A DNA stretch of 64,000 nt from Rhizobium sp. Leaf453. GTDB taxonomy: Bacteria > Pseudomonadota > Alphaproteobacteria > Rhizobiales > Rhizobiaceae. The position numbers and the translations under genes are program-made. Every line of letters begins with the position of its first letter. The first letter of the stretch is position 1. The notes beneath the pieces are model-generated. The model worked only from the letters and a program-made list of their open reading frames with translations, made no database searches and was not told where the DNA came from. Location of the stretch: contig NZ_LMRG01000008.1 in NCBI RefSeq assembly GCF_001425605.1, positions 62,001 through 126,000 on the forward strand, in the 5' to 3' direction. This document shows, piece by piece, positions 1 to 8,469 of this stretch.

Positions 1-113
1 AGGCGCCGACGGTCATGATTGACCTGATCGAAGGGAAGACCGTCGCAGATCCGGTCTTCACCGGCCTCGATGAATGCACCAAGGATACAACCGACACCTG
101 CATACAGAAGTGA
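1..113 (+). CDS. C-terminal end of a probable periplasmic sugar-binding protein (partial)
   Basis: The reading frame enters from the left edge and stops with TGA at 111-113, giving about 36 residues that end in DECTKDTTDTCIQK. A conserved 'TGLD.CT...TCI.K' style tail with two cysteines is what I remember from LacI-fold sugar ABC transporter binding proteins, so a periplasmic solute-binding role is likely. This is inference from a short tail; the body of the gene lies outside the window. It converges on the ABC ATPase gene that ends at 166. Confidence 0.5.
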   Translation, partial: APTVMIDLIEGKTVADPVFTGLDECTKDTTDTCIQK

Positions 114-123
114 TGTGAAAGCC

Positions 124-147
124 GGGGCGCCCGTCCGCGGGCGCTCC
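124..147. terminator. Stem-loop between convergent genes
   Basis: A 10-bp stem (GGGGCGCCCG pairing with CGGGCGCTCC, one wobble) with a TCCG loop lies just after the first gene and before the end of the convergent ABC ATPase gene. There is no clear T run on either side, so it may act as a weak terminator or only as an mRNA 3' end protector. Confidence 0.5.
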
Positions 148-165
148 GAATTTCCGGTTCGGAAG

Positions 166-930
166 TCAGTCTAGCCGATACTGGATGTGCCGGCGCCTGT
201 GATGGGCCGAGCACTCGATGAAGGCTCGTACGCCGAAGACATCGGCTATCAGCTCTTCTGTCAGGACATCTTCCGGCGCACCGGCGGCAACCACCTTGCC
301 ACGATGCAAAACGGCCAGCGTGTCGCAGAACATCGCTGCCAGATTGAGATCATGCAGGGCGACGATGCTTGTTACCGGCAGCCGAGCGACCAATGACAGT
401 ATCTCCAGCTGATGCTGGATATCGAGATGGTTGGTCGGCTCGTCGAGCAGCAATTCCTTCGGCATCTGGGCAAGCGCCCGGGCTATATGCACGCGCTGGC
501 GTTCGCCACCGGACAAAGTGTGCCAGAGTTGATGCGCCCTGTCCCGCATGCCGACATGATCGAGGGCCGCATTGACGGCGGCATCGTCGACGAGGTTCCA
601 TGGCGACAGCGGTCCGCGGTGCGGTGTCCTGCCAAGCCGGACGGCATCCAGTACTGTCACCTGCATTTCGGTGGTTGCCTGCTGTTCGACGAAGGCGACA
701 CGCCGCGCGATGTCGAGACGCGGCATGCGGGTGATATCGGTATCTCCAAGCGCAATCACGCCGCTCCTTGCCTTACGCAGGCCACAGATGAGTCGCAACA
801 GGCTCGATTTCCCCGAGCCATTCGGCCCCAGCAAACCTAGCATCTTGCCCGGCGACACCTCGATGCTGATGCCATTGACGATCATCGTGTTGCCGGCAGA
901 CCAGTAGACATCGGACACGGAAACGCTCAT
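166..930 (-). CDS. ABC transporter ATP-binding protein, siderophore/B12 type (BtuD/FecE-like)
   Basis: This 254-residue cytoplasmic ATPase should power the importer formed with the next two genes. Walker A (GPNGSGKSS) is near residues 35-43, the signature LSGGERQR near 139-146, Walker B LLLDEPT near 160-166, and an ALHDLN switch histidine follows. The start used is the ATG at 928-930: its TGA/ATG overlap with the permease gene (ATGA) is typical of FecCDE-type operons, whereas a longer upstream frame would run deep into the permease. The family includes iron-siderophore, heme and cobalamin importers. The cobalamin riboswitch at the head of the operon favours a corrinoid substrate. Confidence 0.9.
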   Translation of the reverse strand: MSVSVSDVYWSAGNTMIVNGISIEVSPGKMLGLLGPNGSGKSSLLRLICGLRKARSGVIALGDTDITRMPRLDIARRVAFVEQQATTEMQVTVLDAVRLGRTPHRGPLSPWNLVDDAAVNAALDHVGMRDRAHQLWHTLSGGERQRVHIARALAQMPKELLLDEPTNHLDIQHQLEILSLVARLPVTSIVALHDLNLAAMFCDTLAVLHRGKVVAAGAPEDVLTEELIADVFGVRAFIECSAHHRRRHIQYRLD

Positions 931-1979
931 GCCGGCCTCCTCGCCTTGTAAAGGATGAGAGCGAAGGCCGGTGCGCCGAACAGGGCGGTGACGACACCGA
1001 TCGGCAGGATCTGCTGGGGAATAATCACACGCGACACAATGTCCGCCGCCACCATGAAGATCGCCCCGATCATGGCGCACGTGGGAAGAAGCCTTCCGTG
1101 GCCGGGTCCGACGATGAAGCGTGCCGCATGCGGGATGACGAGACCGACAAAGCCGATCGAACCGACAACGCTGACCATGGCTGCCGTCATCAGCGCCGTT
1201 GCGCCCAACAGGACGATGCGGACGCGATTGACCGCGATGCCGAGAGAGGCGGCCGCATCGATGCCGAAGGTGAAGGCGTCAAGCGCGCGGGCATGGAACA
1301 TCGCGATAAGAAATCCGACCAGCGCGACCGGTGCGGCGAGGTAGACATCCGTCCAGCGCACGCCGGACAGGCTGCCGAGCAACCAGAACATCACGCCGCG
1401 TGCCTGCTCGGCATTGGCCGAGGTCGTGACGATGTAGGACGTCAGCGCATTGAACAGCTGCGAGCCAGCGACGCCAGCAAGGATGATCCTGTCCGCACCG
1501 CCGCCGGCACCGGCCGCAAGCGCCGAGACCAGCACGAAGGCGATGATGGCCCCAATGAAAGCGCCGGTCGACAACGTCAGCACCCCATAACCGAAGCCGA
1601 GGATCATCACTGCCACTGCACCCGTCGATGCCCCGGCGGAAATGCCGAGTACATAGGGTTCAGCCAACGGATTGCGCAGCAGCGCCTGCAGGATGGCGCC
1701 GGACAAGGCCAATGCCGCACCGGCGCTTGCCGCCATCAGGGCGCGGCTGAGGCGATAATCCCAGACGATGCCCTGATGGATCCGGCTAAGCTCGAACGAT
1801 GCGCCGAACAGACGGTTCGCCACAGCCTTCGCCGTCGTTGCCAGCGGAATGGATATTTCGCCGATAGAGACGGCGAGACTGATCATGAAACCGAGCAACA
1901 GAATGGTCGAAGCGGCGAGCGCGAGACGCGCCCACCACCATCGGCCGATCAGTACCGGTTGAGAAAGCGCCAGGCTCAC
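927..1979 (-). CDS. ABC transporter permease, FecCD/BtuC family
   Basis: A 350-residue, very hydrophobic protein of the usual FecCD length with about ten predicted membrane spans. The motif RNPLAEPYVLGISAGAS (about residues 121-137) is the conserved signature of iron-siderophore and B12 permeases; a conserved glycine-rich HAARFIVGP region lies near the C-terminus. It forms the membrane channel of the importer. It overlaps the ATPase gene by 3 bases and the binding-protein gene by 4 bases, so the three are translationally coupled. Substrate is not set by the sequence itself; B12 is inferred from the riboswitch upstream. Confidence 0.92.
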   Translation of the reverse strand: MSLALSQPVLIGRWWWARLALAASTILLLGFMISLAVSIGEISIPLATTAKAVANRLFGASFELSRIHQGIVWDYRLSRALMAASAGAALALSGAILQALLRNPLAEPYVLGISAGASTGAVAVMILGFGYGVLTLSTGAFIGAIIAFVLVSALAAGAGGGADRIILAGVAGSQLFNALTSYIVTTSANAEQARGVMFWLLGSLSGVRWTDVYLAAPVALVGFLIAMFHARALDAFTFGIDAAASLGIAVNRVRIVLLGATALMTAAMVSVVGSIGFVGLVIPHAARFIVGPGHGRLLPTCAMIGAIFMVAADIVSRVIIPQQILPIGVVTALFGAPAFALILYKARRPA

Positions 1980-3019
1980 TGCGACAATCCGAAGGACTTG
2001 ATCCCCTGAGCGAGGATCTCGATACCGTCGATCGTGCGGATCGTCGGGTTCATTGATTGCGCATCCATCTGGACGAAGCGCCTTTTCTTCACCGCGTCAA
2101 GTTGGCTCGTGACAGGATCCTTTTCGAGAAAATCGATCTTCACGGCCGGATCATCGGCGGCATAGCGGCGGCGATCCATCGTGGCGATAACGATGACGGC
2201 GGGATTGGCCTCGGCGATCGTTTCCCAGCCGACCAGCGGCCACTCCTCTTCGGTCGTCACGACATTCTTCGCGCCAAGCGTCTCCAGGATATAGGCTGGC
2301 GCGCTGTTCTTGCCGGCGATGAAGGCATCACCCTGTACTTCCTTGCTGGAGAACCAGAAGACGACTGGAAGTGCATTCGACTTGGCGCTGCCGATCGACG
2401 CGACGGCTGCAGCTTCGCGCGCTTTCAGATCGGCAATCAGGGCATCACCACGATCCTGAACGTCGAAGATCTGCGAGAGCTCGTCGATCTCCTGATAGAT
2501 CAGATCCATCGTGAAGAGTTCCTTGCGCACGCCGTCGCCGCCGTCCGTATTGATCTTGGCGGCGCAATCAGCCGGCGCGATATAGGTGTTGATGCCAAGC
2601 TCGGAAAACTGCTCGCGCTTGCCGACCGACCCTTGCGGCCCGACATGCCATTCGAATTCGGCGGCGACCAGATTCGGCTCTTGGCCAACGACGGATTCAA
2701 AGCTCGGATCGTTATCCGCCAGCCGCTTGATCTTCTGGTTATCCGCTTCGTACTGCTTCAGATCGGGGCCGACCCAGACGGCGGTGCCGGCAATCTTGTT
2801 GGCAAGGCCGAGCGAGAACAGAATCTCGGTCATGCCTTGGCCGATCGAGACGATCTTTTCCGGCGCCTTGTCGAAGCTGACGGTCTGGCCGCAATTGGTG
2901 ATCGTGAGGGGATACGTCGTGGCTTCCGCGAAGGCCGGTGTCGAGAGCCCGGCGAGCACGAGGACGCCAGCTGACAGCGATGAGAGCCAGCGGGAGGCGG
3001 CAGTGGATGTGTGTAACAT
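1976..3019 (-). CDS. Periplasmic binding protein of the BtuF/FecB type, cobalamin-riboswitch controlled
   Basis: A 347-residue secreted protein with a signal peptide ending around AFA-EA (residues 30-33) and the class III binding-protein pattern: an N-terminal segment with EKIVSIGQGMTEILFSLG, a long helix in the middle and a C-terminal lobe. It would capture the ligand and pass it to the permease and ATPase encoded just downstream. An AAGAAGG ribosome site lies close before the ATG. The gene is the first of its operon and follows a 270-base leader that begins with a cobalamin riboswitch, so expression should fall when B12 is plentiful. The ligand is thus probably cobalamin or a precursor; an iron chelate cannot be excluded. 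Confidence 0.88.
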   Translation of the reverse strand: MLHTSTAASRWLSSLSAGVLVLAGLSTPAFAEATTYPLTITNCGQTVSFDKAPEKIVSIGQGMTEILFSLGLANKIAGTAVWVGPDLKQYEADNQKIKRLADNDPSFESVVGQEPNLVAAEFEWHVGPQGSVGKREQFSELGINTYIAPADCAAKINTDGGDGVRKELFTMDLIYQEIDELSQIFDVQDRGDALIADLKAREAAAVASIGSAKSNALPVVFWFSSKEVQGDAFIAGKNSAPAYILETLGAKNVVTTEEEWPLVGWETIAEANPAVIVIATMDRRRYAADDPAVKIDFLEKDPVTSQLDAVKKRRFVQMDAQSMNPTIRTIDGIEILAQGIKSFGLSQ

Positions 3020-3256
3020 GCTGAACCTTCTTGGGAAAACGGAAGCAGACGCCGGAATCGGGCGTGCTTCGGGGTCGGGAAAATCGGCAAAAAGAAAAGA
3101 CCGTGTAGCGCGGTGCGCTCGGCCGGGCGCACCGGCTCAAGTTGCAAAGACGCAGGTCTTCCAGTTGCCTAAATGCGGGCGAAGCGTTCCGCTCGAGAAG
3201 GAATCAGGGACGTGTGCCTAGTACGGCGATCGAAAGTGGTCATTTGGGCTCCTGTT

Positions 3257-3274
3257 CCGGGCAACCCCGCCCGG
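3257..3274 (-). terminator. Hairpin just downstream of the riboswitch, possible expression platform
   Basis: On the minus strand CCGGGC-GGGGTT-GCCCGG forms a tight GC stem 15-20 bases after the riboswitch aptamer. No U run follows, so control could be by Rho, by pausing, or by a translational mechanism nearer the start codon at 3019. The remaining leader down to 3020 shows no other gene that I can support. Confidence 0.4.
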
Positions 3275-3289
3275 GTTCGTGGATATTGC

Positions 3290-3508
3290 TTTCGACGGCA
3301 GGTCTCCTGGCTCGCGGATATCTGTCTCTCGCTGCCTTCCCGCCTGACCTCTTAAGGTCCGGCAGTGGCACGACGCTTTCAAAGGCGTCACATCGGCGAT
3401 CGGCAATCCGCTTACAGTTGCGGGGGCAGCCACGGTCTTGGTCCCTGTTGGGTCTTCCGCACCGTGTTCCCTATTAATCCCCTCGAAGTCATCCATCGGG
3501 GAACCGTC
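3290..3508 (-). promoter_or_regulatory. Cobalamin (B12) riboswitch
   Basis: Read on the minus strand the region holds the ordered hallmarks of the B12 element: the AATAGGGAACACGGTG box (about 3458-3475), CCCCCGCAACTGTAAGCGG (about 3411-3430), GCCACTG (about 3362-3370), GGGAAGGC (about 3332-3340) and the closing B12 box GAGCCAGGAGACCTGCC (3297-3314). Order and spacing match the cobalamin aptamer. It lies 5' of the binding-protein gene of the ABC importer and is oriented to control it. In this family bound adenosylcobalamin normally represses the downstream transport or synthesis genes. Confidence 0.95.
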
Positions 3509-3551
3509 ACGATTGACTTAGTCCGAGCACGACGCGGTCGTCAAGATATGG

Positions 3552-3582
3552 AAAAACGGCCGCGTGGGTCCGCGGGCCGTTT
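3552..3582 (-). terminator. Rho-independent terminator after the SDR gene
   Basis: On the minus strand AACGGCC pairs with GGCCGTT around a 13-base loop (itself GC-rich) and is followed by a T5 run. It lies 36 bases past the stop codon of the SDR gene that ends at 3618. Confidence 0.75.
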
Positions 3583-3617
3583 CGATGATTGTCCGGATGA
3601 CGGTCGCGGACGTCAGC

Positions 3618-4406
3618 TCAGGGCATCAGTTGGCCGCCATTGACCTCGATGACCTGGCCCGTGATGTAGCCGGAGAGCGTCGGCGAAGCGAGGAACAGAT
3701 AGGTTCCGACACATTCCTCCGGCGTGCCGACGCGGCCCAGCGGAACGGTCTTACGTTGCGTTTCCAGCATTTCCGGGCTGGTATAGCGATCATGGAACGG
3801 TGTGGAGATGATCCCCGGCGCGACCGCGTTGACACGGATATTATCCCCGGCAAATTCCTTGGCATGGCCGCGCGTGATGGTTGAAACGAATCCCTTAGAG
3901 GCTGCGTAAAGGATCGCACCATTACCGCCGCCATTGCGGGCCGCGATCGACGTCGTATTGATGATGAAGCCGCCCTGCTTCTTCAGCCAGGGATGCGCTG
4001 CGCGGGTTGCCGCAAGGACGGAGCGGGCATTGAGATCCATGACGCGCTCGTAGTGGGCGTCGCTCATTTCCGAGGTCGCGACACGGCCGAGCATGCCGCC
4101 AGCGTTGTTGATCAGGCCATCCAGCCGGCCAAAATGGGACGCGGCCTCCTCTACTACCTGTTCCGTGACGCCATCGGCAGAAACGTCGCCCTGCACGAGA
4201 ATACCCTTGCCGCCCGCTCCGGTGATTTCCGTCAGCAAATCTGCAGCGGGTTGTTCGCTTGCATTGTAGTGAATTGCGACAATCGCCCCCTGGGCCGCGA
4301 AGGCACGCGCGAGTGCTGCGCCGATCCCCGTTGATGCTCCGGTTATGAGGACGGCCTTTCCGTCCAGATCCGGAATCTTCACCCCGTTCCATTGTGCTTC
4401 TGACAT
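3618..4406 (-). CDS. Short-chain dehydrogenase/reductase (SDR family)
   Basis: A 262-residue classical SDR. The cofactor motif TGASTGIG is at residues 22-29, the NNAG motif near 98-101, and the catalytic YAASK (Tyr and Lys) near 165-170 with a Ser upstream in INTTSIAA. The C-terminus VIEVNGGQLMP has the usual VDGG-like ending. It should oxidise or reduce an alcohol/ketone with NAD(P). A GAGGGCGG ribosome site precedes the ATG. It has its own terminator and no operon partner, so the substrate cannot be deduced; sugar or 3-oxoacyl substrates are both possible for this family. Confidence 0.85.
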   Translation of the reverse strand: MSEAQWNGVKIPDLDGKAVLITGASTGIGAALARAFAAQGAIVAIHYNASEQPAADLLTEITGAGGKGILVQGDVSADGVTEQVVEEAASHFGRLDGLINNAGGMLGRVATSEMSDAHYERVMDLNARSVLAATRAAHPWLKKQGGFIINTTSIAARNGGGNGAILYAASKGFVSTITRGHAKEFAGDNIRVNAVAPGIISTPFHDRYTSPEMLETQRKTVPLGRVGTPEECVGTYLFLASPTLSGYITGQVIEVNGGQLMP

Positions 4407-4534
4407 AACCCGCCCTCGACTGATCCAGCGAAATTGCCGGATCGGAGAATAGCGTCCGGCACAGGATTAGCCAGCTTTATTAAAGTGTTCGCGGCTCGTT
4501 CCAAGGCAGATCATTTGCGGCCCGGAGCGCCTAG

Positions 4535-6361
4535 TCAGGGTGAGGCGGTGTTGGAATGAGGCCCCTTCTTCAATCCAGCAAGCAGCAGATCCGTCATCTT
4601 CGGCGCGAATTGCCGGGCGGTCATGCTGTTTCGAAAGGCATCAGCGAAACCCGGATTGCCGGCTGCCATTTTCACGGCTTCAGGGAAGTCCACTGTCTTG
4701 CCCAACTGCCCGGCTGCCGCGGCCTCGACGACCATGGGCAGAAAGGTTTTTGATGGGCCGAGTTGTAGAGACAAAGCGAGTGCGTCTTCGAACCGTCCGA
4801 GTCGATAAGCGCTCAATGCGCGCGTCAGCAGGACGTCTGGGAGCGCGGTGTTTTCCATGCGTGCAGCTCGCAATGCGAGGCCGTTGCCCTCTTCCCATCG
4901 CCCGATCGTGAAGAGATAGAGGCCGAGGCGAGCCGGAATATCACTGCCATTGGCGTTCAACTCCATCCCGGCATAACCGGTTTCAATTGCCGCCTGAACC
5001 CGGCCGATCTGGAATTGGCTGATCATCAGCGCATATCGGGCACGGTCAGAGAACGGAGCAAGCGACACGGCTTCGTTGGCGAGCTTGTCGGCGCGCTCGG
5101 AAAGCTCGGTGCGTGCATCCGGGGAATCAATCGTCAGCAAGACGATCGCCAGTTCAGCTTTTGCTCCTGCATCATTCGGTGTGATCGCCAGAGTTTGTTC
5201 CAGGCAGCCGCGCGTCTCTGCGATCTCCTGTGCATTGCCCTGCCCGAGCGCTGCCCTGGCCCTGAGAATGCAGCCATTGCCGAGCGACGGAGCATTCAGA
5301 TCGCGTAGCGTCTCGATATTGTTGATGACGCCTCTGGTGCCGGCTAGCGTGCGCGCCAGCTTGTTTGCCAGATCCCAATTTTTGGCCGTGATATCCGCCG
5401 CGCCCTTGCTCTGCCGCTCCACCCCGGACATCAACGCTTCTCCGCTGGCAGCATTCTCGACCTGCCACCAGATGAGGCGTTCCTGGGCAACCGCCTCATA
5501 TTTGACAACGACCCGGTAGCTTTGCGGCGGCGCCCTGCCCCGTAGTGACGAGGTCAGCGTGGAATCCGTCCACTCTCCCAATGTCCAGGATGTGGAAGCG
5601 CCCGCGACTGATGTCAGGCGAACCGTCTGGAACTGTGACATGGCGACGATCAGATAATTCCGGATATCGCCTGCTTCCGCGTTGTTGCTGCTATCCATGA
5701 GGACGGATACCAAGGGCTTTTGGGTTACACTGCCCTGTCCCCAGGTACCGAAGCCATTCGTCAGAATATATGAGGCGATACAGCCCCCGGCGAGCAGCCA
5801 GGCCAAAGCGAGTCCCACGCTGGAGATAATCGAGTTCTGCCGGGCTTTAGCGGGCGACGACGGAGACGGCAAATCTGCGTCGGCGGTGCGGAGGGGGCAA
5901 ATCGCTTCCTCGTCCGGTTCGTCGTTCGTTTCGTGCCGCGTGACCCGCGTGAAAACCGGCACATAACGCCCCCGGGGAAGGTCGATGCGGATATCGGTCT
6001 GGTGTCCGTGTGAATCATAGTATTGCGTTAGCGCGGCACGCAGGCGGGTCGCTTCGATGCGCACGATCGGGTCGGTGGAAGGGTCGAAATTGGCTGGGCG
6101 ACCGAAGACATCGACCGCAATTGTATAGGCTTTGATCGCCTCTTCCTGACCTTCAAAATATCTGGTGGCGACAAAGCGGAGGAAATTTCGATTTCGTTCG
6201 GGGGACTGGAAATGCGGATCAGAGAGCAGCCGTTCGATTTCCGCCAGGCCCTCCGCCTGTCCGATCCGATCGCAGATTGGCCGCTCGATTATTCGCTTGC
6301 CGCTCACGCTTGCCCCCAAGCATTCAACTTCAAGTGATAGTAACACACCAATCCGGGGCAT
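4535..6361 (-). CDS. Membrane TPR protein with regulator-like N-terminal domain, function unknown
   Basis: A 608-residue protein. Residues about 35-140 match a domain I know from rhizobial and acidobacterial adenylate-cyclase-like and TPR proteins: a stretch with NRNFLRFVATRYFEG, then YTIAVDVFGRPANFD, DPIVRIEATRLRAAL and RIDLPRGRYVPVF. One membrane span follows near residues 180-200 (VGLALAWLLAGGCIASYIL), then a roughly 400-residue C-terminal part rich in Ala/Leu helices in TPR style. This suggests an inner-membrane sensor or scaffold with a cytoplasmic DNA- or protein-binding head. The ATG start has a poor ribosome site; a GTG at about residue 20 (VSGKRI) preceded by GGGGG is an alternative. 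No cyclase catalytic domain is present. Confidence 0.7.
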   Translation of the reverse strand: MPRIGVLLSLEVECLGASVSGKRIIERPICDRIGQAEGLAEIERLLSDPHFQSPERNRNFLRFVATRYFEGQEEAIKAYTIAVDVFGRPANFDPSTDPIVRIEATRLRAALTQYYDSHGHQTDIRIDLPRGRYVPVFTRVTRHETNDEPDEEAICPLRTADADLPSPSSPAKARQNSIISSVGLALAWLLAGGCIASYILTNGFGTWGQGSVTQKPLVSVLMDSSNNAEAGDIRNYLIVAMSQFQTVRLTSVAGASTSWTLGEWTDSTLTSSLRGRAPPQSYRVVVKYEAVAQERLIWWQVENAASGEALMSGVERQSKGAADITAKNWDLANKLARTLAGTRGVINNIETLRDLNAPSLGNGCILRARAALGQGNAQEIAETRGCLEQTLAITPNDAGAKAELAIVLLTIDSPDARTELSERADKLANEAVSLAPFSDRARYALMISQFQIGRVQAAIETGYAGMELNANGSDIPARLGLYLFTIGRWEEGNGLALRAARMENTALPDVLLTRALSAYRLGRFEDALALSLQLGPSKTFLPMVVEAAAAGQLGKTVDFPEAVKMAAGNPGFADAFRNSMTARQFAPKMTDLLLAGLKKGPHSNTASP

Positions 6362-6635
6362 CGGTCAAACGCTTCCTCGCGAAAGAAAGCATATAGAACT
6401 GTAAAAAAATCTCTCGATCGTTTTACAAATGGTAAAGTTCAACCTTATCTGATTGTTATTGGTACAATTTTCGCAAGGCTTTAATATAAGCATATCAATA
6501 TATTTGATATCGCTGTGTGACTACTGGCCGAATTCGGGGATAGCCCTGTCTTCCAGTAATCCCGCCAGCGGCTATCTCGAGCTAACCCATCACGGATGCT
6601 ACAGATTTCGGTGCTGCTCGACGACAGGCGCCAAC
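6362..6635. other. AT-rich intergenic region with inverted repeats
   Basis: Between the TPR-protein start and the end of the ROK gene lies a markedly AT-rich stretch, unlike its GC-rich neighbours. It holds an inverted repeat TTTAC-N5-GTAAA near 6421-6436 and a second, better one at 6492-6510. It is the probable promoter region of the TPR protein gene. A 76-codon frame on the plus strand (6453-6683) has no ribosome site and reads into the ROK gene, so I do not call it. Confidence 0.5.
6492..6510. promoter_or_regulatory. Inverted repeat ATATCAA-N5-TTGATAT, candidate operator
   Basis: Perfect 7-bp arms with a 5-bp TATAT spacer in the AT-rich region upstream of the TPR membrane protein. The symmetry suits a dimeric regulator; which one is unknown. 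Confidence 0.35.
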
Positions 6636-7856
6636 TTATCTGCCCATCCCGTTAAAGCTGACCGTCTCCGCGGGCGGCAGTGACATTCGGCCGTCGGGTG
6701 CATCGGCGCCGAACAGCGCATTGTGCAGATGACCAAGCCCGATCGCGGCGGCGCCGACGATGGCGGCGCGCGGGCCGAGCTGGCTCGCCTCGATCTCGAT
6801 CGGATAAGGAAAACACAAGGGGAGGAAAGCGCGCACCCGGTCGATCAGTTCCGGGCGCAGCCCGATCGACCCGCCCATGATCACCTTCTGCGGATTGGCA
6901 ATCGCCGCGATCGCACTGATGCCTCTAGCGAGATATTTCGCCGTTTCGTCCAGTGTTTCCGAGGCATGCCGGTCGCCGGCCGCCGCCCGTTCGAAAATCA
7001 CGGGAACCGGCACGGTCTCGCCACAGGCAGCGCGGTAGCTTTCCACGATGGCGATCGACGCGGCAACACGCTCGAAAGCGCCGGTTCGCAGGGATTCCGG
7101 CTCGAAAGGATCGGCGCCGAACGGCAGGAAACCGAGTTCGCCGGCCGCATTCGTCGCGCCGCGCACCAGTTGACCGCCGACCATCAATCCACCGCCAATG
7201 CCAGTGCCGACGGCGATGAAGGCAAGATTGTCGATGCCCTGCCCCTGACCAAGCCAATTTTCGCCGAGAACCGCGAGATTGACGTCGTTTTCCAGGATGA
7301 CCGCCATGCCCAGCGCCTCCTCGAAGGCCGCAGCCACGTTCATCGTGTCGAAATCGGCGATATTGGGTGCCATCAGGATCCGGCCGGTTGCGCTGTCGGG
7401 TGCGCCCGGCGCGCCAATAACGGCGATGCGGATGCGGTCGCGCGCAATGCCGAGTTGCTCAGCCGCCCGGCGGCACAGTTCGGCTATCTGGTCCACGACG
7501 AACTGGCCGCCACGCCGGTCGGTCGAGGCGACCTCCTCGGCAAAGACCTGACAGGCAAGGTCGGTGATCGCAAGGCGGATCTTGGTGCCGCCGAGATCGA
7601 CGGCGGCGATATAGGCGGCATCCGGAACAAGTTCATAGGTGACGGCGCTACGACCGACATGGCCGCTGGTGCGTCCGGTTTCGCGCACCCACTCATCCTC
7701 TTCCAGTTGCCGGACGATCTCGGAAATCGTCTGTTTGGAGAGACCGGTTTGCTTGGCGATCGATGCCCGCGAAATGGGCCCGTTCTGGACGATCGCTTCC
7801 ATCACCGCGCGTTGAGAGAACTTTCGGGAGAGACGCAGGGTTTCGCTCACAGCCAC
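6636..7856 (-). CDS. ROK-family transcriptional regulator (NagC/XylR-like)
   Basis: A 406-residue protein with an N-terminal winged helix (residues about 15-75; ISRASIAKQTGLSKQTIS is the recognition region) and a ROK sugar-kinase-like domain (VDLGGTKIRLAI near residue 86, AVGTGIGGGL near 215). Such proteins repress sugar uptake or breakdown genes until a sugar binds. The zinc motif CxCGxxGCxE and the GEIGH histidine of active ROK kinases are not seen (GELGFLPFG instead), which fits a regulator without kinase activity. It stands alone, so its target is unknown; a palindrome just before its start suggests self-control. Confidence 0.88.
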   Translation of the reverse strand: MAVSETLRLSRKFSQRAVMEAIVQNGPISRASIAKQTGLSKQTISEIVRQLEEDEWVRETGRTSGHVGRSAVTYELVPDAAYIAAVDLGGTKIRLAITDLACQVFAEEVASTDRRGGQFVVDQIAELCRRAAEQLGIARDRIRIAVIGAPGAPDSATGRILMAPNIADFDTMNVAAAFEEALGMAVILENDVNLAVLGENWLGQGQGIDNLAFIAVGTGIGGGLMVGGQLVRGATNAAGELGFLPFGADPFEPESLRTGAFERVAASIAIVESYRAACGETVPVPVIFERAAAGDRHASETLDETAKYLARGISAIAAIANPQKVIMGGSIGLRPELIDRVRAFLPLCFPYPIEIEASQLGPRAAIVGAAAIGLGHLHNALFGADAPDGRMSLPPAETVSFNGMGR

Positions 7857-7865
7857 CTCGGATTA

Positions 7866-7890
7866 ATTCGTTCTATTACCGAACTAATAG
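7866..7890. promoter_or_regulatory. Overlapping palindromes upstream of the ROK gene, candidate auto-operator
   Basis: CTATTA-N6-TAATAG is a perfect inverted repeat (7873-7890), and ATTCGTTC-N7-GAACTAAT (7866-7888) is a second nearly perfect one sharing the same bases. They begin 10 bases before the ROK start codon, where a self-repressing regulator would bind. Confidence 0.5.
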
Positions 7891-7953
7891 AGACCTGTAA
7901 AACTCTGTCAAACGAAAATGCCGCTGGCATGTCTTGTCCGAGTAGGAAGCGAT

Positions 7954-8469
7954 TCAGAGCCAGGATGCGGAGGTCTTCGGCAGTCGTCCATCCGGATCGA
8001 CGACGTCTAGACGCGGCGTGCCGGGCGCGTTCCAGCGCCAGAGTGCAACACACGAGCCACCGGGAGACATGAAGGACGGATAGACTACACCGTCGAAACC
8101 GAGCTCGATCAGCCGCAAGCGCAGGTGATGGGTTTCCGGTACTTCGCCCTTGTCCAGTTGCATGCGCCATTCGCATTGATGAATCTCGGCAACGCAGCCG
8201 AGATCCGCAAGCACATCGGCATCGGTCAGGTCCGCCAGCGCCGCGCCTTTGAGTTCAAGTTGGGCGATCAGCGCTGGATGCTGGACGAAGCCCTGATTGT
8301 ATTCGGCCCAGGCGGTGGAAAGCTCACGGGCGGCATAGATCGTCGGGGAACCCACGGGATTCCAGCGACCGCCGAAGCGCGACGCGCCCTCGCCCGACAG
8401 GGGTGCAAACGCCCATTTCGGAACGAAGGCGCGCCAAAGCTGCATCGACTTGGTGGTCTTGTCAGGCAT
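7954..8469 (-). CDS. RES-domain toxin of a type II toxin-antitoxin pair
   Basis: A 171-residue protein with a full RES domain: the Arg in LWRAF (about residue 13), SGEGASRFGGRWNPVG (about 25-40), an invariant Glu in the AWAEYNQ helix (about 55) and the Ser in YPSFMSPGGSCVALW near 130-143. Characterised RES toxins (for example MbcT of Mycobacterium) destroy or phosphorolyse NAD+. The gene overlaps the upstream antitoxin gene by 8 bases, the standard antitoxin-first order. The RES family members are about 150-200 residues, so this copy looks intact. Confidence 0.88.
   Translation of the reverse strand: MPDKTTKSMQLWRAFVPKWAFAPLSGEGASRFGGRWNPVGSPTIYAARELSTAWAEYNQGFVQHPALIAQLELKGAALADLTDADVLADLGCVAEIHQCEWRMQLDKGEVPETHHLRLRLIELGFDGVVYPSFMSPGGSCVALWRWNAPGTPRLDVVDPDGRLPKTSASWL

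Noticed and set aside
3559-3882. Plus-strand frames opposite the SDR gene.
   Set aside because: The SDR has all catalytic motifs, and the opposite frames lack initiation signals.
6453-6683. A 76-codon plus-strand frame in the AT-rich region.
   Set aside because: No ribosome site and it runs into the ROK coding region on the other strand.
6723-8072. A 449-codon open frame on the plus strand opposite the ROK gene.
   Set aside because: The sequence is Arg/Gln/His-rich without hydrophobic core and mirrors the GC-rich ROK gene.
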